Part shown: positions 6,937 to 15,077 of the stretch, piece after piece | How the letters are laid out: every line of letters starts with the position of its first letter | How positions within the stretch are numbered: the stretch's first letter is position 1 | Assembly: GCA_031259185.1 (NCBI GenBank) | Contig: JAIRLV010000181.1 | Location: 1-15,862, forward strand | DNA: 15,862 nucleotides | Origin: Elusimicrobiota bacterium | GTDB lineage: Bacteria; RUG730 | Direction: 5' to 3' | The notes under the pieces: model-generated | What the model was told of the DNA's origin: nothing | Databases searched by the model: none | What the model saw: only the letters and a program-made list of their open reading frames with translations | Program-made: the position numbers and the translations under genes

Positions 6937-7920
6937 TTATAATATCAATTTATTTCTAATATTCTCAAAAATATTTTTTGCGTTATAAGAACTTCTTACA
7001 AACGAACCTGCTTCTACATATTTAAATCCAATTTTTAATGCCAGATTTTTATAATTTTCAAACTCTTCTGGTTTCAAATATTTTTTTACTTGATAATGTT
7101 TTAGCGACGGCGCAATATATTGTCCCAACATAATTATATCGCAACCGGTTTTTTTTATATCCCAAAATGTTTCTTCAACTTCTTGCGATGTTTCACCAAG
7201 TCCTAATATCATAGCAGTTTTTGTCAAAATATAAGGATTAGTTATATTTTCTTTCAACTGCCTCAAAAAATTTAATGAAATATCATATTGCGCTATTGTT
7301 CTAACATCTTTATAGATTTTACGGACAGTTTCTATGTTATGCCCAAAAACATTAATCCCTGCGTCTTCAAAATTTTTTATATAATTTTTCAAATCTTTTT
7401 TATAAAACTCAAAAGTTTTATCTTTATATTTGCGCGAATAAAAATCAGAAGTCAAAATCTCAATATAAAGATTTTTTTTATACAAAATCTTTTTTCTAAT
7501 ATTTCTCACAATTTCTACAAAATAAGAAGCGCCTCCATCTTCTAAATCATCTCTTGAAACCATAGTTATGACTATATATCCTAAATTCAAATTTTTTATA
7601 ATCTTTATAATATTTTCTGCTTCATCTTTATTTTTACTTTCAAAATTTGGGATTCCTTTTTTGATTCCACAAAATTTACAATCGCGCGTACAGATATCTC
7701 CGAGTATCATAAAAGTTGCGGTATTTTTCTTGAAACACTCAGTTATATTTGGACAAAAAGCATTTTCGCAAACCGTATGCAAATTATATTTATGTAAAAT
7801 TTTTTTCATTTCATGGTTTTGAAAAATATCCTTTTTTTTTCGTAACCATTCTGGTTTTCTCAAAAAATTTTTTACATTTTCATTTTTGTGTGCTAAAAAA
7901 GTATCTTTTTTACTTTCCAT
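6937..7920 (-). CDS. lipA: Lipoyl synthase LipA
   Basis: Role: radical SAM enzyme that inserts two sulfur atoms into protein-bound octanoyl groups to make lipoyl cofactors of 2-oxoacid dehydrogenases and the glycine cleavage H protein. Seen: 327 residues, slightly longer than many. Auxiliary-cluster cysteines are at 51, 56 and 62 (C-x4-C-x5-C), followed by TATFMILG. The radical SAM cluster CTRDCKFC has cysteines 77, 81 and 84, and the C-terminal RSSY (309-312) holds the Ser that ligates the auxiliary cluster. Oddities: TMVSRDDLEDGG where TSVDRDDLxDGG is usual, GHNIETV where NHNxETV is usual, and KTAMILGLGE where KSGLMLGLGE is usual. All cluster ligands are kept, so it should be active. Start: a GGAAAGAGAG purine run before the ATG. 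Context: 201 nt after rimO on the same strand; no lipB, lplA or lipoyl-dependent enzyme is here. Confidence 0.95.
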   Translation of the reverse strand: MESKKDTFLAHKNENVKNFLRKPEWLRKKKDIFQNHEMKKILHKYNLHTVCENAFCPNITECFKKNTATFMILGDICTRDCKFCGIKKGIPNFESKNKDEAENIIKIIKNLNLGYIVITMVSRDDLEDGGASYFVEIVRNIRKKILYKKNLYIEILTSDFYSRKYKDKTFEFYKKDLKNYIKNFEDAGINVFGHNIETVRKIYKDVRTIAQYDISLNFLRQLKENITNPYILTKTAMILGLGETSQEVEETFWDIKKTGCDIIMLGQYIAPSLKHYQVKKYLKPEEFENYKNLALKIGFKYVEAGSFVRSSYNAKNIFENIRNKLIL

Positions 7921-7982
7921 AAAAAAATCTCTCTTTCCAAAAATTAAAAAACTATGTTTATACTGAAAATAAAATTAATCAT

Positions 7983-8010
7983 TCTATAAAAGTTAAATTA
8001 AAAATATCAA
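7983..8010 (-). promoter_or_regulatory. Possible promoter of lipA
   Basis: On the minus strand, -35 TTGATA (8005-8010), a 16-nt spacer and -10 TATAGA (7983-7988), about 60 nt upstream of the lipA ATG. The 201-nt gap after rimO suggests lipA has its own promoter. The match is moderate, and other AT-rich -10 candidates lie nearby. Confidence 0.4.
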
Positions 8011-8081
8011 ATCAGTTTTATAATTTTTTTTTCACATCTAATATTTTATGTTATAACTTTCCAAATTTTTTTATTCATCAA

Positions 8082-8116
8082 TTTTTTAATGACAAAGACA
8101 AATTAACATTAAAAAA
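8082..8116. repeat. AT-only stem-loop just after rimO
   Basis: TTTTTTAATG (8082-8091) and CATTAAAAAA (8107-8116) form a perfect 10-bp inverted repeat with a 15-nt loop, starting 6 nt past the rimO stop. On the minus strand it is not followed by a U tract. It could still protect the mRNA 3' end, or be a chance product of A and T runs. Confidence 0.4.
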
Positions 8117-8121
8117 AATTT

Positions 8122-9522
8122 TTACACTATAATTTCTTCTCCAAACAAATCATATTCGTTAAATTTTGTAAGCTTTATTTTAAAAAACTTGCTTTCATTC
8201 GTAAATTTCTCAAAAAAATTTTGCGGTTTATCGTATTTTATAAAAACATATCCGTCAACTTCTGGAGCCATTGAATAAATTCTAGCTTTCAAAGTTTTAT
8301 TATCAATAATTTCTTCTGCCAAACATGTATAAATTTTTTGTTCGTCTACAATTTTTTTATTTTTTTCTAATGAAATTTTTTTTTGTAATTTCATTATATT
8401 CTTTAATCTTTTTTGCTTTATATTTTCTGAGATTTGATTCTCAAAATTATATGAAACTGTCCCTTTCTCATTTGAATAAGCAAAAACCCCAATTCTATCA
8501 AAATATTTTTTACCAACGAATTCAAGCAATTCCTCAAAATTTTTTTCAGTTTCACTTGGAAAGCCAACAATAAAAGTTGTTCTGATACAAATATCAGGAA
8601 TTTCAGCTTTTAACATTTCAATTTTTTCAATTATCTCATTTTTTGTAGTTTTTCTGTTCATTTTTGACAAAATATTATCATTTATATGTTGAAGAGGCAT
8701 ATCAATATAATGACAAATATTTTCATTGTTTTTGATAACTTTAATCAATTCTTTGGTAGTATTTTTGGGATGTAAATATAAAAGCCGTGTCCAATAATGT
8801 TGTTTTTTATGGCTAACTTTTATTTTTGAGACTTTTTTTAATAAATCTATGAATGAAGTTTTATTTTTTTCAGCAAAATCCGTTCCATAACTTCCAATAT
8901 CTTGAGAAATAATATTAAGTTCTTTTACATCATTTTTTAGTAAATATTCAGTTTCTGCCAAAATTATATCTTGTTTTCTACTTCTAAAATTTCCACGAAT
9001 TGACGGAATTAAACAATATGAACATCTATTATTGCAACCTTCAGAAATTTTTAAATAAGCATAATTTGGATGAGAAATTATTCTATTAATTTTTTTATCA
9101 TCAAAAATACCAAAAATATTTCCATTGCTTTGAATAAATTTATATTTTATGTTTTTATCAAAAAAGTCTAATATTGCTTTTGCAAAAGTCTCGACATCAG
9201 TTAAACTAATAACTAAATCAACTTTCTTTTTCCATTCGCCAAAGATTTCATCTTTCAAAAGCTCTGCATAACAACCTGTTACAACTAAACATTTACAATT
9301 TTGTTTTTTGAATTCTATAAGTTTTTCTATATATTCTTTTGCTTCAACTCTAGCAATTTCTAAAAAAGCGCAAGGACTAATAATAATAATTTCAGCATTT
9401 TTCAAATTATTTGTGATTTCAAAATATTTTGACAATCCAGCAATCAAAAACTCTGAATCAGTTTGATTTTTATTACAACCAAGCGTAAGTAAATATAAAG
9501 TTTTCTTTTTTTTAATTCTCAT
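8122..9522 (-). CDS. rimO: Ribosomal protein S12 methylthiotransferase RimO
   Basis: Role: radical SAM enzyme that adds a methylthio group to the conserved Asp of ribosomal protein S12. Seen: 466 residues. N-terminal UPF0004 domain with LGCNKNQTDSE and auxiliary-cluster cysteines 16, 51 and 84; radical SAM domain with EGCNNRCSYC (Cys163, Cys167, Cys170); DMPLQH and FIVGFPSET; C-terminal TRAM domain with APEVDGYV and the ending EYDLFGEE. The IPSIRG, APEVDG and EYDL features favour RimO over the related tRNA enzyme MiaB. The region around 220-260 is Lys-rich and looks slightly expanded. Start: the ATG overlaps the tyrS stop as ATGA (4 nt), implying translational coupling. Context: third gene of ligase/TPR-tyrS-rimO. 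RimO next to TyrS groups two translation functions. Confidence 0.94.
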   Translation of the reverse strand: MRIKKKKTLYLLTLGCNKNQTDSEFLIAGLSKYFEITNNLKNAEIIIISPCAFLEIARVEAKEYIEKLIEFKKQNCKCLVVTGCYAELLKDEIFGEWKKKVDLVISLTDVETFAKAILDFFDKNIKYKFIQSNGNIFGIFDDKKINRIISHPNYAYLKISEGCNNRCSYCLIPSIRGNFRSRKQDIILAETEYLLKNDVKELNIISQDIGSYGTDFAEKNKTSFIDLLKKVSKIKVSHKKQHYWTRLLYLHPKNTTKELIKVIKNNENICHYIDMPLQHINDNILSKMNRKTTKNEIIEKIEMLKAEIPDICIRTTFIVGFPSETEKNFEELLEFVGKKYFDRIGVFAYSNEKGTVSYNFENQISENIKQKRLKNIMKLQKKISLEKNKKIVDEQKIYTCLAEEIIDNKTLKARIYSMAPEVDGYVFIKYDKPQNFFEKFTNESKFFKIKLTKFNEYDLFGEEIIV

Positions 9523-10736
9523 TTTGTTTTTATTTTTATTTTTGCAAATTTCCGTTTCCCAACTTGAATAATGTCGTTATCTTTTATTTCAATATTCGTT
9601 TTTATATCTAAAATTTTCTCTTGATTAATTTTTACTGCGCCTTGTTCAATCATCCGTCTAGCTTCATTTTTTGAGGAAACAAGTTTTAAGTCAAAAAGTA
9701 ATTCTTGTAATGAATTATTGGATTTTGTTTTATCTATTTCAATTATTTCAATATTTTCCGGGATTTCCTTCATCTTAAAAATTTTATTAAATTCTTCCCT
9801 CGCATTTCTTGCAATTTCACTAGAATAATATTTCGTTATCAATTTTTGAGCTAAGTTTTCTTTTGCTAATTTTGGATGTTCTTTTTTTATTTTCTCAAGA
9901 TTTTCAGTAGTCAAAACTTCGTAATATTTTATCATTAATTCATCTGATATTGACATAATTTTTCCAAAAATTTCCTTTGGTTCCTCACTAATTCCAATAT
10001 AATTTCCATAACTTTTACTCATTTTTTTTTCGCCATCCAATCCTTCCAATAATGGAACCGTCAAAATAACTTGTGGTTCTAATCCATAATCTTTTTGTAG
10101 CTCTCTTCCGACCAAAAGATTAAATTTTTGATCATTTCCGCCAATTTCAATATCTGATTTTAAAACAACAGAGTCATAACCTTGAATAAGCGGATATAAA
10201 AATTCAATTATGCTAATAGGAGTATTTGATTTATATCTTTTTTGAAAATCATCTCTTTCTAGCATTCTCGCAACAGTATATTTTGACGCCAATTCTAATA
10301 TTCCGGAAGTCCCCAATTTATGTAACCATTCACTGTTATAAAAAATTTTTGTTTTATTTTTATCTAAAATCTTGAAAACTTGCTTTGTATAAGTTTCAGC
10401 ATTTTTCATAACCTCGTCTTTTGACAATGCAGTTCTCAAAATAGATCTACCGCTAGGATCTCCAATCATTGCAGTAAAATCACCAATAATAAAAACTATT
10501 TCATGTCCTCTTTCCTGAAATATTTTCAGTTTTTCAAAAGGAACGCTATGTCCTAAATGAATATCAGGAGCTGTAGGATCTGCGCCAAATTTTACTATCA
10601 ATTTATCTTTTTTGCTTAATTTCTCATCTAATTCTTTAATAGATATTATTTCATTAGTTCCTCTTTTTATAAGATTTAAAAATTCTATTTTCTCTTTTGA
10701 CAAATTATTGAATTCTACTATATTTTTATTCTGCAT
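9519..10736 (-). CDS. tyrS: Tyrosyl-tRNA synthetase
   Basis: Role: charges tRNA-Tyr with tyrosine using ATP, in the cytoplasm. Seen: 405 residues, usual length for bacterial TyrS. Class I signatures: HLGH at 60-63 (HIGH motif) within ADPTAPDIHLGH, KMSKS at 238-242, GGNDQKFN at 199-206 and YPLIQGYDS at 181-189. A C-terminal S4 RNA-binding domain (about 345-400) contains SSKNEARRMIEQGAVKIN. HLGH and the TAPDIHLGH context fit the TyrZ-like subgroup. Start: ATG at 10736 with AAGGA upstream; it lies inside the end of the ligase/TPR gene (11-nt overlap). Its own stop overlaps the rimO start by 4 nt. No T-box leader is visible; being internal to an operon, it is unlikely to have one. Confidence 0.97.
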   Translation of the reverse strand: MQNKNIVEFNNLSKEKIEFLNLIKRGTNEIISIKELDEKLSKKDKLIVKFGADPTAPDIHLGHSVPFEKLKIFQERGHEIVFIIGDFTAMIGDPSGRSILRTALSKDEVMKNAETYTKQVFKILDKNKTKIFYNSEWLHKLGTSGILELASKYTVARMLERDDFQKRYKSNTPISIIEFLYPLIQGYDSVVLKSDIEIGGNDQKFNLLVGRELQKDYGLEPQVILTVPLLEGLDGEKKMSKSYGNYIGISEEPKEIFGKIMSISDELMIKYYEVLTTENLEKIKKEHPKLAKENLAQKLITKYYSSEIARNAREEFNKIFKMKEIPENIEIIEIDKTKSNNSLQELLFDLKLVSSKNEARRMIEQGAVKINQEKILDIKTNIEIKDNDIIQVGKRKFAKIKIKTK

Positions 10737-13026
10737 TATTTCCTTCTTTTAGCATATTCGCTAAATTATATTCTGGAGATATTTGTTCCAATTTTTTGCT
10801 CCATTCCATAACTTTTTCTTGATTTCCTTCTTGCCAATAAATATAAATTAAATTTTTATATGACTGTATATTTTCTTTATCAAATTCTATAGCTTTTATA
10901 TAATTTTCTTTTGCTTGTTCCATATCGCCTGCATTATACCACATATTTCCCATTTGAAAATATAGTAAAGAAGAAGTTGAGTTGTATTTCAGAGCTTGTT
11001 TATAAATTTCAACAGCTTTATCAAAAAATCCTTGTTCTAAATATATAGAAGCTATATGTAAATAGGTATAAATAAAAACTGGATCTAATTTTAAATATTT
11101 TTCAAAGTTCTCAACAGCTTTATCGTATTCCTTTAATTTTAGATATATAGTGCCAACTTGAAAGTGAGTTTGCACATAGTTTGGCGCAATAGATTTTACT
11201 TTATCATACATTTCTAGAGCTCTTTGTGCGTCAGTCCTATAAATATTTGGTTTATCGCCCCACTCAGGTTTATATTTTTTTTGCATATCCCAATTATCAA
11301 TCAAAATATTGCCTATAAAATAATATGACATGACAAAATTTGGATTTAATTTTGTTACCATTTGATATTCTTTCATCGCTTCATTATACATTGCATTTTT
11401 TGAATAAAAAATACCTCTATTGTGATGAATATCAGCTTCAAAAAAGCCAATGGATTTTTTTATGAAAAAAATAGCTAAAATTATCAAAATAATTCCGACC
11501 AAAAACATAACTATATTCAAACTTTTTTTTAATTTTAATTTTATTTTTTCATTTTTCTTTATTTTTGCTTTTAAGCCGTCATAAAAGTTGATTTTTCTTA
11601 AGTAAAGTTCTAATTCATAAAAATTTTCTTTATTCTCATAAATTTGAATAATAGCTAAAATTAGTCCTAGGATTATCCAAAAAAAGAAACCGCTAGAAAC
11701 AAATCTCATATTTACACACATCAAATTATGTATACAAAGTCCAAAAAAACCACATAAAATACCCACAAGATAATGTTGTAAAATTATATCATTTTTTTGA
11801 GACACAGTCATATTTTTTCGTTGAATAGCGCCAATCGTTTTTGAAATGTATGAAATTTTATATAAAGAAAAATACATAAATAAAAATATAAGCCATAAAA
11901 ATATCCCAAAACCAACAATTCCCTCGTCATACAAGACCTCAAGAAATTCATTTTCTGGATGCTCTGTAGCAGTATTATGCTTACCTTCAATATAAAAAAT
12001 TTCCGAACTTCTGTATGCAGGATATACAATTTTAAACGTCCCTATTCCAGTTCCTAAAATCTGCGATTTTATAGGCGAGACAAAAGTCGGTTTCGTTATC
12101 ATATTCCAAGTTGCTTCCCAAGTGAATAATCTAAATCTTATTGAGTCAATTCTTTTTGTAGTAAAATACCAAACGCCTAAAGAAGAAAAAATTATAAAAA
12201 ATATTACCATTATTAACATAACTTTTTTAATAATATTTTGTTTGAGGTGAGAAAAGTAATTTACGCTAATAAAAGCAAATGCTATGATTGCAAAACTAAT
12301 TCCTATCCAACTTGCCTTACTCTGAGATGAAAAAATACCAAGCAATTCAAGTATTACGATAATGCTATAAATCCATTTTCTTGTTAACATTATATAAGAA
12401 ATAATTATAGGAGTAGTCCAAACCAAAAAAGCAGAAAAAAAATTAGGATTACCAAAAGTAGAAAAAACTCTATTGCCAAATGCGCCTTTCCAACTTATAT
12501 AATCTAATCCCAAAAATTGAATAAAACCATAAAAAGCGCAAATTAAAGTTGCTAAAAATATAACAAATAGTAATCTTTGAAGTTTTTTTAAAGAAATGTA
12601 TTCAGAAGCTATAATAAAACACATCAAAATATAAATAATTCTTTTTGACAATTCGTCTAAAGACGTCGATTCAAAAGGAGAGAAAAAATAAGAAATTATT
12701 CCGGATATTAAAAATAATAATATTGGAATAAAAAGAAAATTTTTATATCTAACAAAATAATATTTTGAAAAAAAATCCTTTAGTTTTAAAATATTATCTT
12801 TATATAATTGCGATATTTCATAGTCTTTATACAATAAATAAATGTTCATAAAATTTTTTAAGATCCAAATTGTTATAAAAAAAACTCCAAATACTTGAAC
12901 TATAGTGATTTTAATTTGGCAAGAATCGTATGTTTTCATATAATAAGCAAGCGGTAAGCAAAAACACATAAAAGAAATTCCATACTCTAAAATCTTTTCA
13001 AAAAAAAAATATAATTTTTTTATCAT
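10726..13026 (-). CDS. O-antigen ligase/polymerase-like membrane protein fused to TPR repeats
   Basis: Seen: 766 residues in two parts. Residues 1-465 hold about ten or more hydrophobic membrane segments (for example near 12-30, 39-60, 97-115, 128-142, 151-172, 198-214, 218-233, 239-255, 268-288, 371-388, 418-435, 445-462). The GNPNFFSAF (192-200), SKASWIG (236-242) and EHPENEFLEVLYDEG (355-369) motifs are typical of the Wzy/WaaL family (PF04932). A further membrane segment at 503-523 is followed by a soluble region of about five tetratricopeptide repeats (about 534-752), for example YDKAVENFEKYLKLDP. Known: such proteins join O-antigen or similar glycans to lipid A core or proteins, or polymerise them, in the periplasm. 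Inferred: the TPR part lies in the periplasm and binds partners; the exact substrate is unknown. Start: AAGG 9 nt before the ATG. Context: head of the overlapping tyrS-rimO operon; no other glycan genes are nearby. Confidence 0.85.
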   Translation of the reverse strand: MIKKLYFFFEKILEYGISFMCFCLPLAYYMKTYDSCQIKITIVQVFGVFFITIWILKNFMNIYLLYKDYEISQLYKDNILKLKDFFSKYYFVRYKNFLFIPILLFLISGIISYFFSPFESTSLDELSKRIIYILMCFIIASEYISLKKLQRLLFVIFLATLICAFYGFIQFLGLDYISWKGAFGNRVFSTFGNPNFFSAFLVWTTPIIISYIMLTRKWIYSIIVILELLGIFSSQSKASWIGISFAIIAFAFISVNYFSHLKQNIIKKVMLIMVIFFIIFSSLGVWYFTTKRIDSIRFRLFTWEATWNMITKPTFVSPIKSQILGTGIGTFKIVYPAYRSSEIFYIEGKHNTATEHPENEFLEVLYDEGIVGFGIFLWLIFLFMYFSLYKISYISKTIGAIQRKNMTVSQKNDIILQHYLVGILCGFFGLCIHNLMCVNMRFVSSGFFFWIILGLILAIIQIYENKENFYELELYLRKINFYDGLKAKIKKNEKIKLKLKKSLNIVMFLVGIILIILAIFFIKKSIGFFEADIHHNRGIFYSKNAMYNEAMKEYQMVTKLNPNFVMSYYFIGNILIDNWDMQKKYKPEWGDKPNIYRTDAQRALEMYDKVKSIAPNYVQTHFQVGTIYLKLKEYDKAVENFEKYLKLDPVFIYTYLHIASIYLEQGFFDKAVEIYKQALKYNSTSSLLYFQMGNMWYNAGDMEQAKENYIKAIEFDKENIQSYKNLIYIYWQEGNQEKVMEWSKKLEQISPEYNLANMLKEGNNAE

Positions 13027-13219
13027 TTAATAACCTTACTTATTAAAAAAGTTATTCAATTTAATAATAAATTTGTAATAAATTAAGTGCATTTATAAAT
13101 CATTATTATAATTGATTTTAATTAATATTATTAAAAAAAATAAATCTCTTTGTTTTTTATCCTAATATCTAAAATATCTAATTCAAAATATATAAAATTT
13201 TCTTAACAAATCATTTTTT

Positions 13220-13247
13220 TTAGGCATATAATAAAAAATATGCTTAA
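13220..13247. repeat. Inverted repeat between trpE and the ligase/TPR gene
   Basis: Arms TTAGGCATAT (13220-13229) and ATATGCTTAA (13238-13247) pair over 10 positions with one G-T pair, around an 8-nt loop. It sits 51 nt past the trpE stop and about 195 nt before the next gene. A T run precedes it on the plus strand, so minus-strand RNA has an A run after the stem; it therefore does not look like an intrinsic terminator. An operator or an mRNA 3'-end structure are the alternatives. Confidence 0.45.
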
Positions 13248-13297
13248 TTTAAATGAAGCTAGTTTTTTTATTATATAATTGGCTAGATATTTTTTTC

Positions 13298-14860
13298 TTA
13301 TTTTAATTTAAATTCATCAATATTTAAAGTTTTAGCAACAGCTTCAAACAATACTTTCGCTTTATTTACAGTCTCAAAATATTCTGTTTCTGGATCCGAA
13401 TCTGCTACGATTCCAGCCCCAGCTTGAATAAAAATTTTATTTCCTTTTTTCAAAATAGTTCTAAGAGTAATACAACTGTCAAAATTTTGATTAAAACCTA
13501 GATATACAATACTCCCTGCATAAATTCCTCTATTTATATTTTCTAATTCATTGATTATTTCTATTGCGCGAATTTTCGGCGCACCACTTACGGTTCCTGC
13601 AGGAAAAACTGCTTTCATAATATCGGCAAATTTTGTCTCTTTTTCAACTTCACAACCGACTTGTGAAACAATATGCATAACATGCGAATATCTTTCAATC
13701 GTCATATATTCATCTACTTTTACTGTCCCTTTTTTCGCAATTCTTCCAATATCATTTCTCCCAAGATCCAATAGCATTATGTGCTCAGCCTTTTCTTTTT
13801 CATCATTCAATAATTCTATTTCTAAAGCTTTATCTATTTCATAATTAACGCTTCTTTTTCTAGTTCCAGCTATTGGGCGCAAAATTACTTTATCATTCAT
13901 TCTTTTTGCTAAACTTTCTGGAGAGGCTCCAATTATAGAAAAATCATCAAATTTCAAAAAAAACATATAAGGCGATGGATTCATTACTCTCAAATATCTA
14001 TAAATATCGAAATCTGATATTTCGTTTTGTTCATTACCATTTTTATAATCTATTTCCCATCTTTGTGATAAAACTATCTGGAAAATATCGCCTTTTTTTA
14101 TATAATCTTTTGCTTTCAACACCATTTCCTCATAAGCATTTTTTGAATGACTCTGTTTAATGTCTATTTTTAACTCTTTTTTTTGATTTTTTACACACTC
14201 TAATAGTTCTATATTCTTATTATTATTCAAAAAAACTTCATTTTCTATATCTTTTATTCTTTGTATTCCTAAATCATAATCTTTATTTTTGTTATCTGAA
14301 ACTAGGATATTAGAAGCTATTGTGATCGTATTTTTTACTCTATCAAATATAATAATATCTTTTGGAAAGACAAAATACATATCCTCAAAATCAAAGCTCT
14401 CATCTTTATTTTTGAGTTCAATAACTTTTTTGAGTGATTTTTCAAAATAGCAAACACTATTATAGCCAATATAACCAACTGCTCCTCCATAAAAAGGAGG
14501 CAAATCTAAATTGATTCTTAAGCCAGAATCTATTTCCTTTACCAAATTTTCTAATTCAACGATAGGATTTAGAGAGTATTTTTTATCAACATTTTGTTCT
14601 GGATCATTTACATTTATAATTGTTATTTCGTTCTTTTTTGCTTTAAAAATAATATGAGAGTCAAGTCCAATAAAAGAATATCTGCCAATGTTCGAATTTC
14701 CTTCAATACTTTCTAATAAATAGATATGTTTTCTATCCTTTTGTAATTTTAAAAATGTAGCCACTGGAGTCAGCGTATCAGCGATTATTTCTTTAAAAAC
14801 TGGAAATATTTTATTCTTTCTAGCATTTTCATCAAAAATTCGTTGATTCAAAATTCTCAT
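13298..14860 (-). CDS. trpE: Anthranilate synthase component I
   Basis: Role: makes anthranilate from chorismate, the committed step of tryptophan synthesis, normally with the glutaminase TrpG. Seen: 520 residues, usual length. The N-terminal domain carries LLES (48-51) and GRYS (59-62), the region that binds Trp for feedback inhibition. The chorismate-binding domain has NPSPYMFFLK (294-303), GASPES (311-316), RPIAGTRKR (328-336), EHIMLLDLGRNDIGR (359-373), HVMHIVS (393-399), FPAGTVSGAPKIRA (419-432) and GAGIVADSDPE (481-491). The LLES element and length favour TrpE over PabB. Start: AGGAG just before the ATG at 14860. Context: transcribed alone from a divergent region shared with the radical SAM gene; trpG is not adjacent on the downstream side, where a 271-nt gap follows. 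No leader peptide with Trp codons and no T-box is visible. Confidence 0.95.
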   Translation of the reverse strand: MRILNQRIFDENARKNKIFPVFKEIIADTLTPVATFLKLQKDRKHIYLLESIEGNSNIGRYSFIGLDSHIIFKAKKNEITIINVNDPEQNVDKKYSLNPIVELENLVKEIDSGLRINLDLPPFYGGAVGYIGYNSVCYFEKSLKKVIELKNKDESFDFEDMYFVFPKDIIIFDRVKNTITIASNILVSDNKNKDYDLGIQRIKDIENEVFLNNNKNIELLECVKNQKKELKIDIKQSHSKNAYEEMVLKAKDYIKKGDIFQIVLSQRWEIDYKNGNEQNEISDFDIYRYLRVMNPSPYMFFLKFDDFSIIGASPESLAKRMNDKVILRPIAGTRKRSVNYEIDKALEIELLNDEKEKAEHIMLLDLGRNDIGRIAKKGTVKVDEYMTIERYSHVMHIVSQVGCEVEKETKFADIMKAVFPAGTVSGAPKIRAIEIINELENINRGIYAGSIVYLGFNQNFDSCITLRTILKKGNKIFIQAGAGIVADSDPETEYFETVNKAKVLFEAVAKTLNIDEFKLK

Positions 14861-14955
14861 ATTTTCTCCTAATATAAAAGCAATCCAAACAAAACAAATG
14901 ATTTTATTTTTTTAATTGATTAATAAAAATAGATTTCTAAAATTCAAAATTGACA

Positions 14956-14986
14956 AAATAAATAAGTTTAATATCTTTATTTATTT
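14956..14986. repeat. Inverted repeat in the trpE leader
   Basis: AAATAAATAA (14956-14965) and TTATTTATTT (14977-14986) are perfect 10-bp reverse complements with an 11-nt loop. It begins close to the expected trpE transcription start, so it could be an operator or a leader hairpin. It is A/T only and made of short repeated units, which lowers its weight. Confidence 0.35.
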
Positions 14987-14993
14987 ATTGAAA

Positions 14994-15022
14994 AGTTTAT
15001 AAAAATTTAAAAACATTGTCAA
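14994..15022 (-). promoter_or_regulatory. Predicted promoter of trpE
   Basis: On the minus strand, a consensus -35 TTGACA (15017-15022), a 17-nt spacer and -10 TAAACT (14994-14999). This gives a leader of roughly 125 nt before the trpE ATG. The -35 box overlaps the -35 box of the opposite promoter at 15016-15021. Confidence 0.5.
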
Positions 15023-15044
15023 ATTATTTGAATTGTAATATAAT
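15016..15044 (+). promoter_or_regulatory. Predicted promoter of the COG0731 radical SAM gene
   Basis: -35 TTGTCA (15016-15021), a 17-nt spacer and a consensus -10 TATAAT (15039-15044), about 50 nt before the start codon. This is the cleanest sigma70-like promoter in the window. It shares its -35 bases with the divergent trpE promoter. Confidence 0.7.
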
Positions 15045-15077
15045 ATATATTTTATAATTTTAAAAAAATTATAGATT

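Noticed and set aside
8122-9522. The tRNA methylthiotransferase MiaB as an alternative identity
   Set aside because: The IPSIRG and APEVDG motifs and the EYDLFGE ending fit RimO better than MiaB.
11808-12029. A minus-strand open frame of 73 codons inside the ligase/TPR gene
   Set aside because: It is in another frame of a gene with intact family motifs (the EHPENE region) and has no features of its own.
14861-14990. Possible tryptophan attenuator or T-box leader before trpE
   Set aside because: The leader has no ATG-started peptide with repeated TGG codons, only one TGG, and no T-box core motif.
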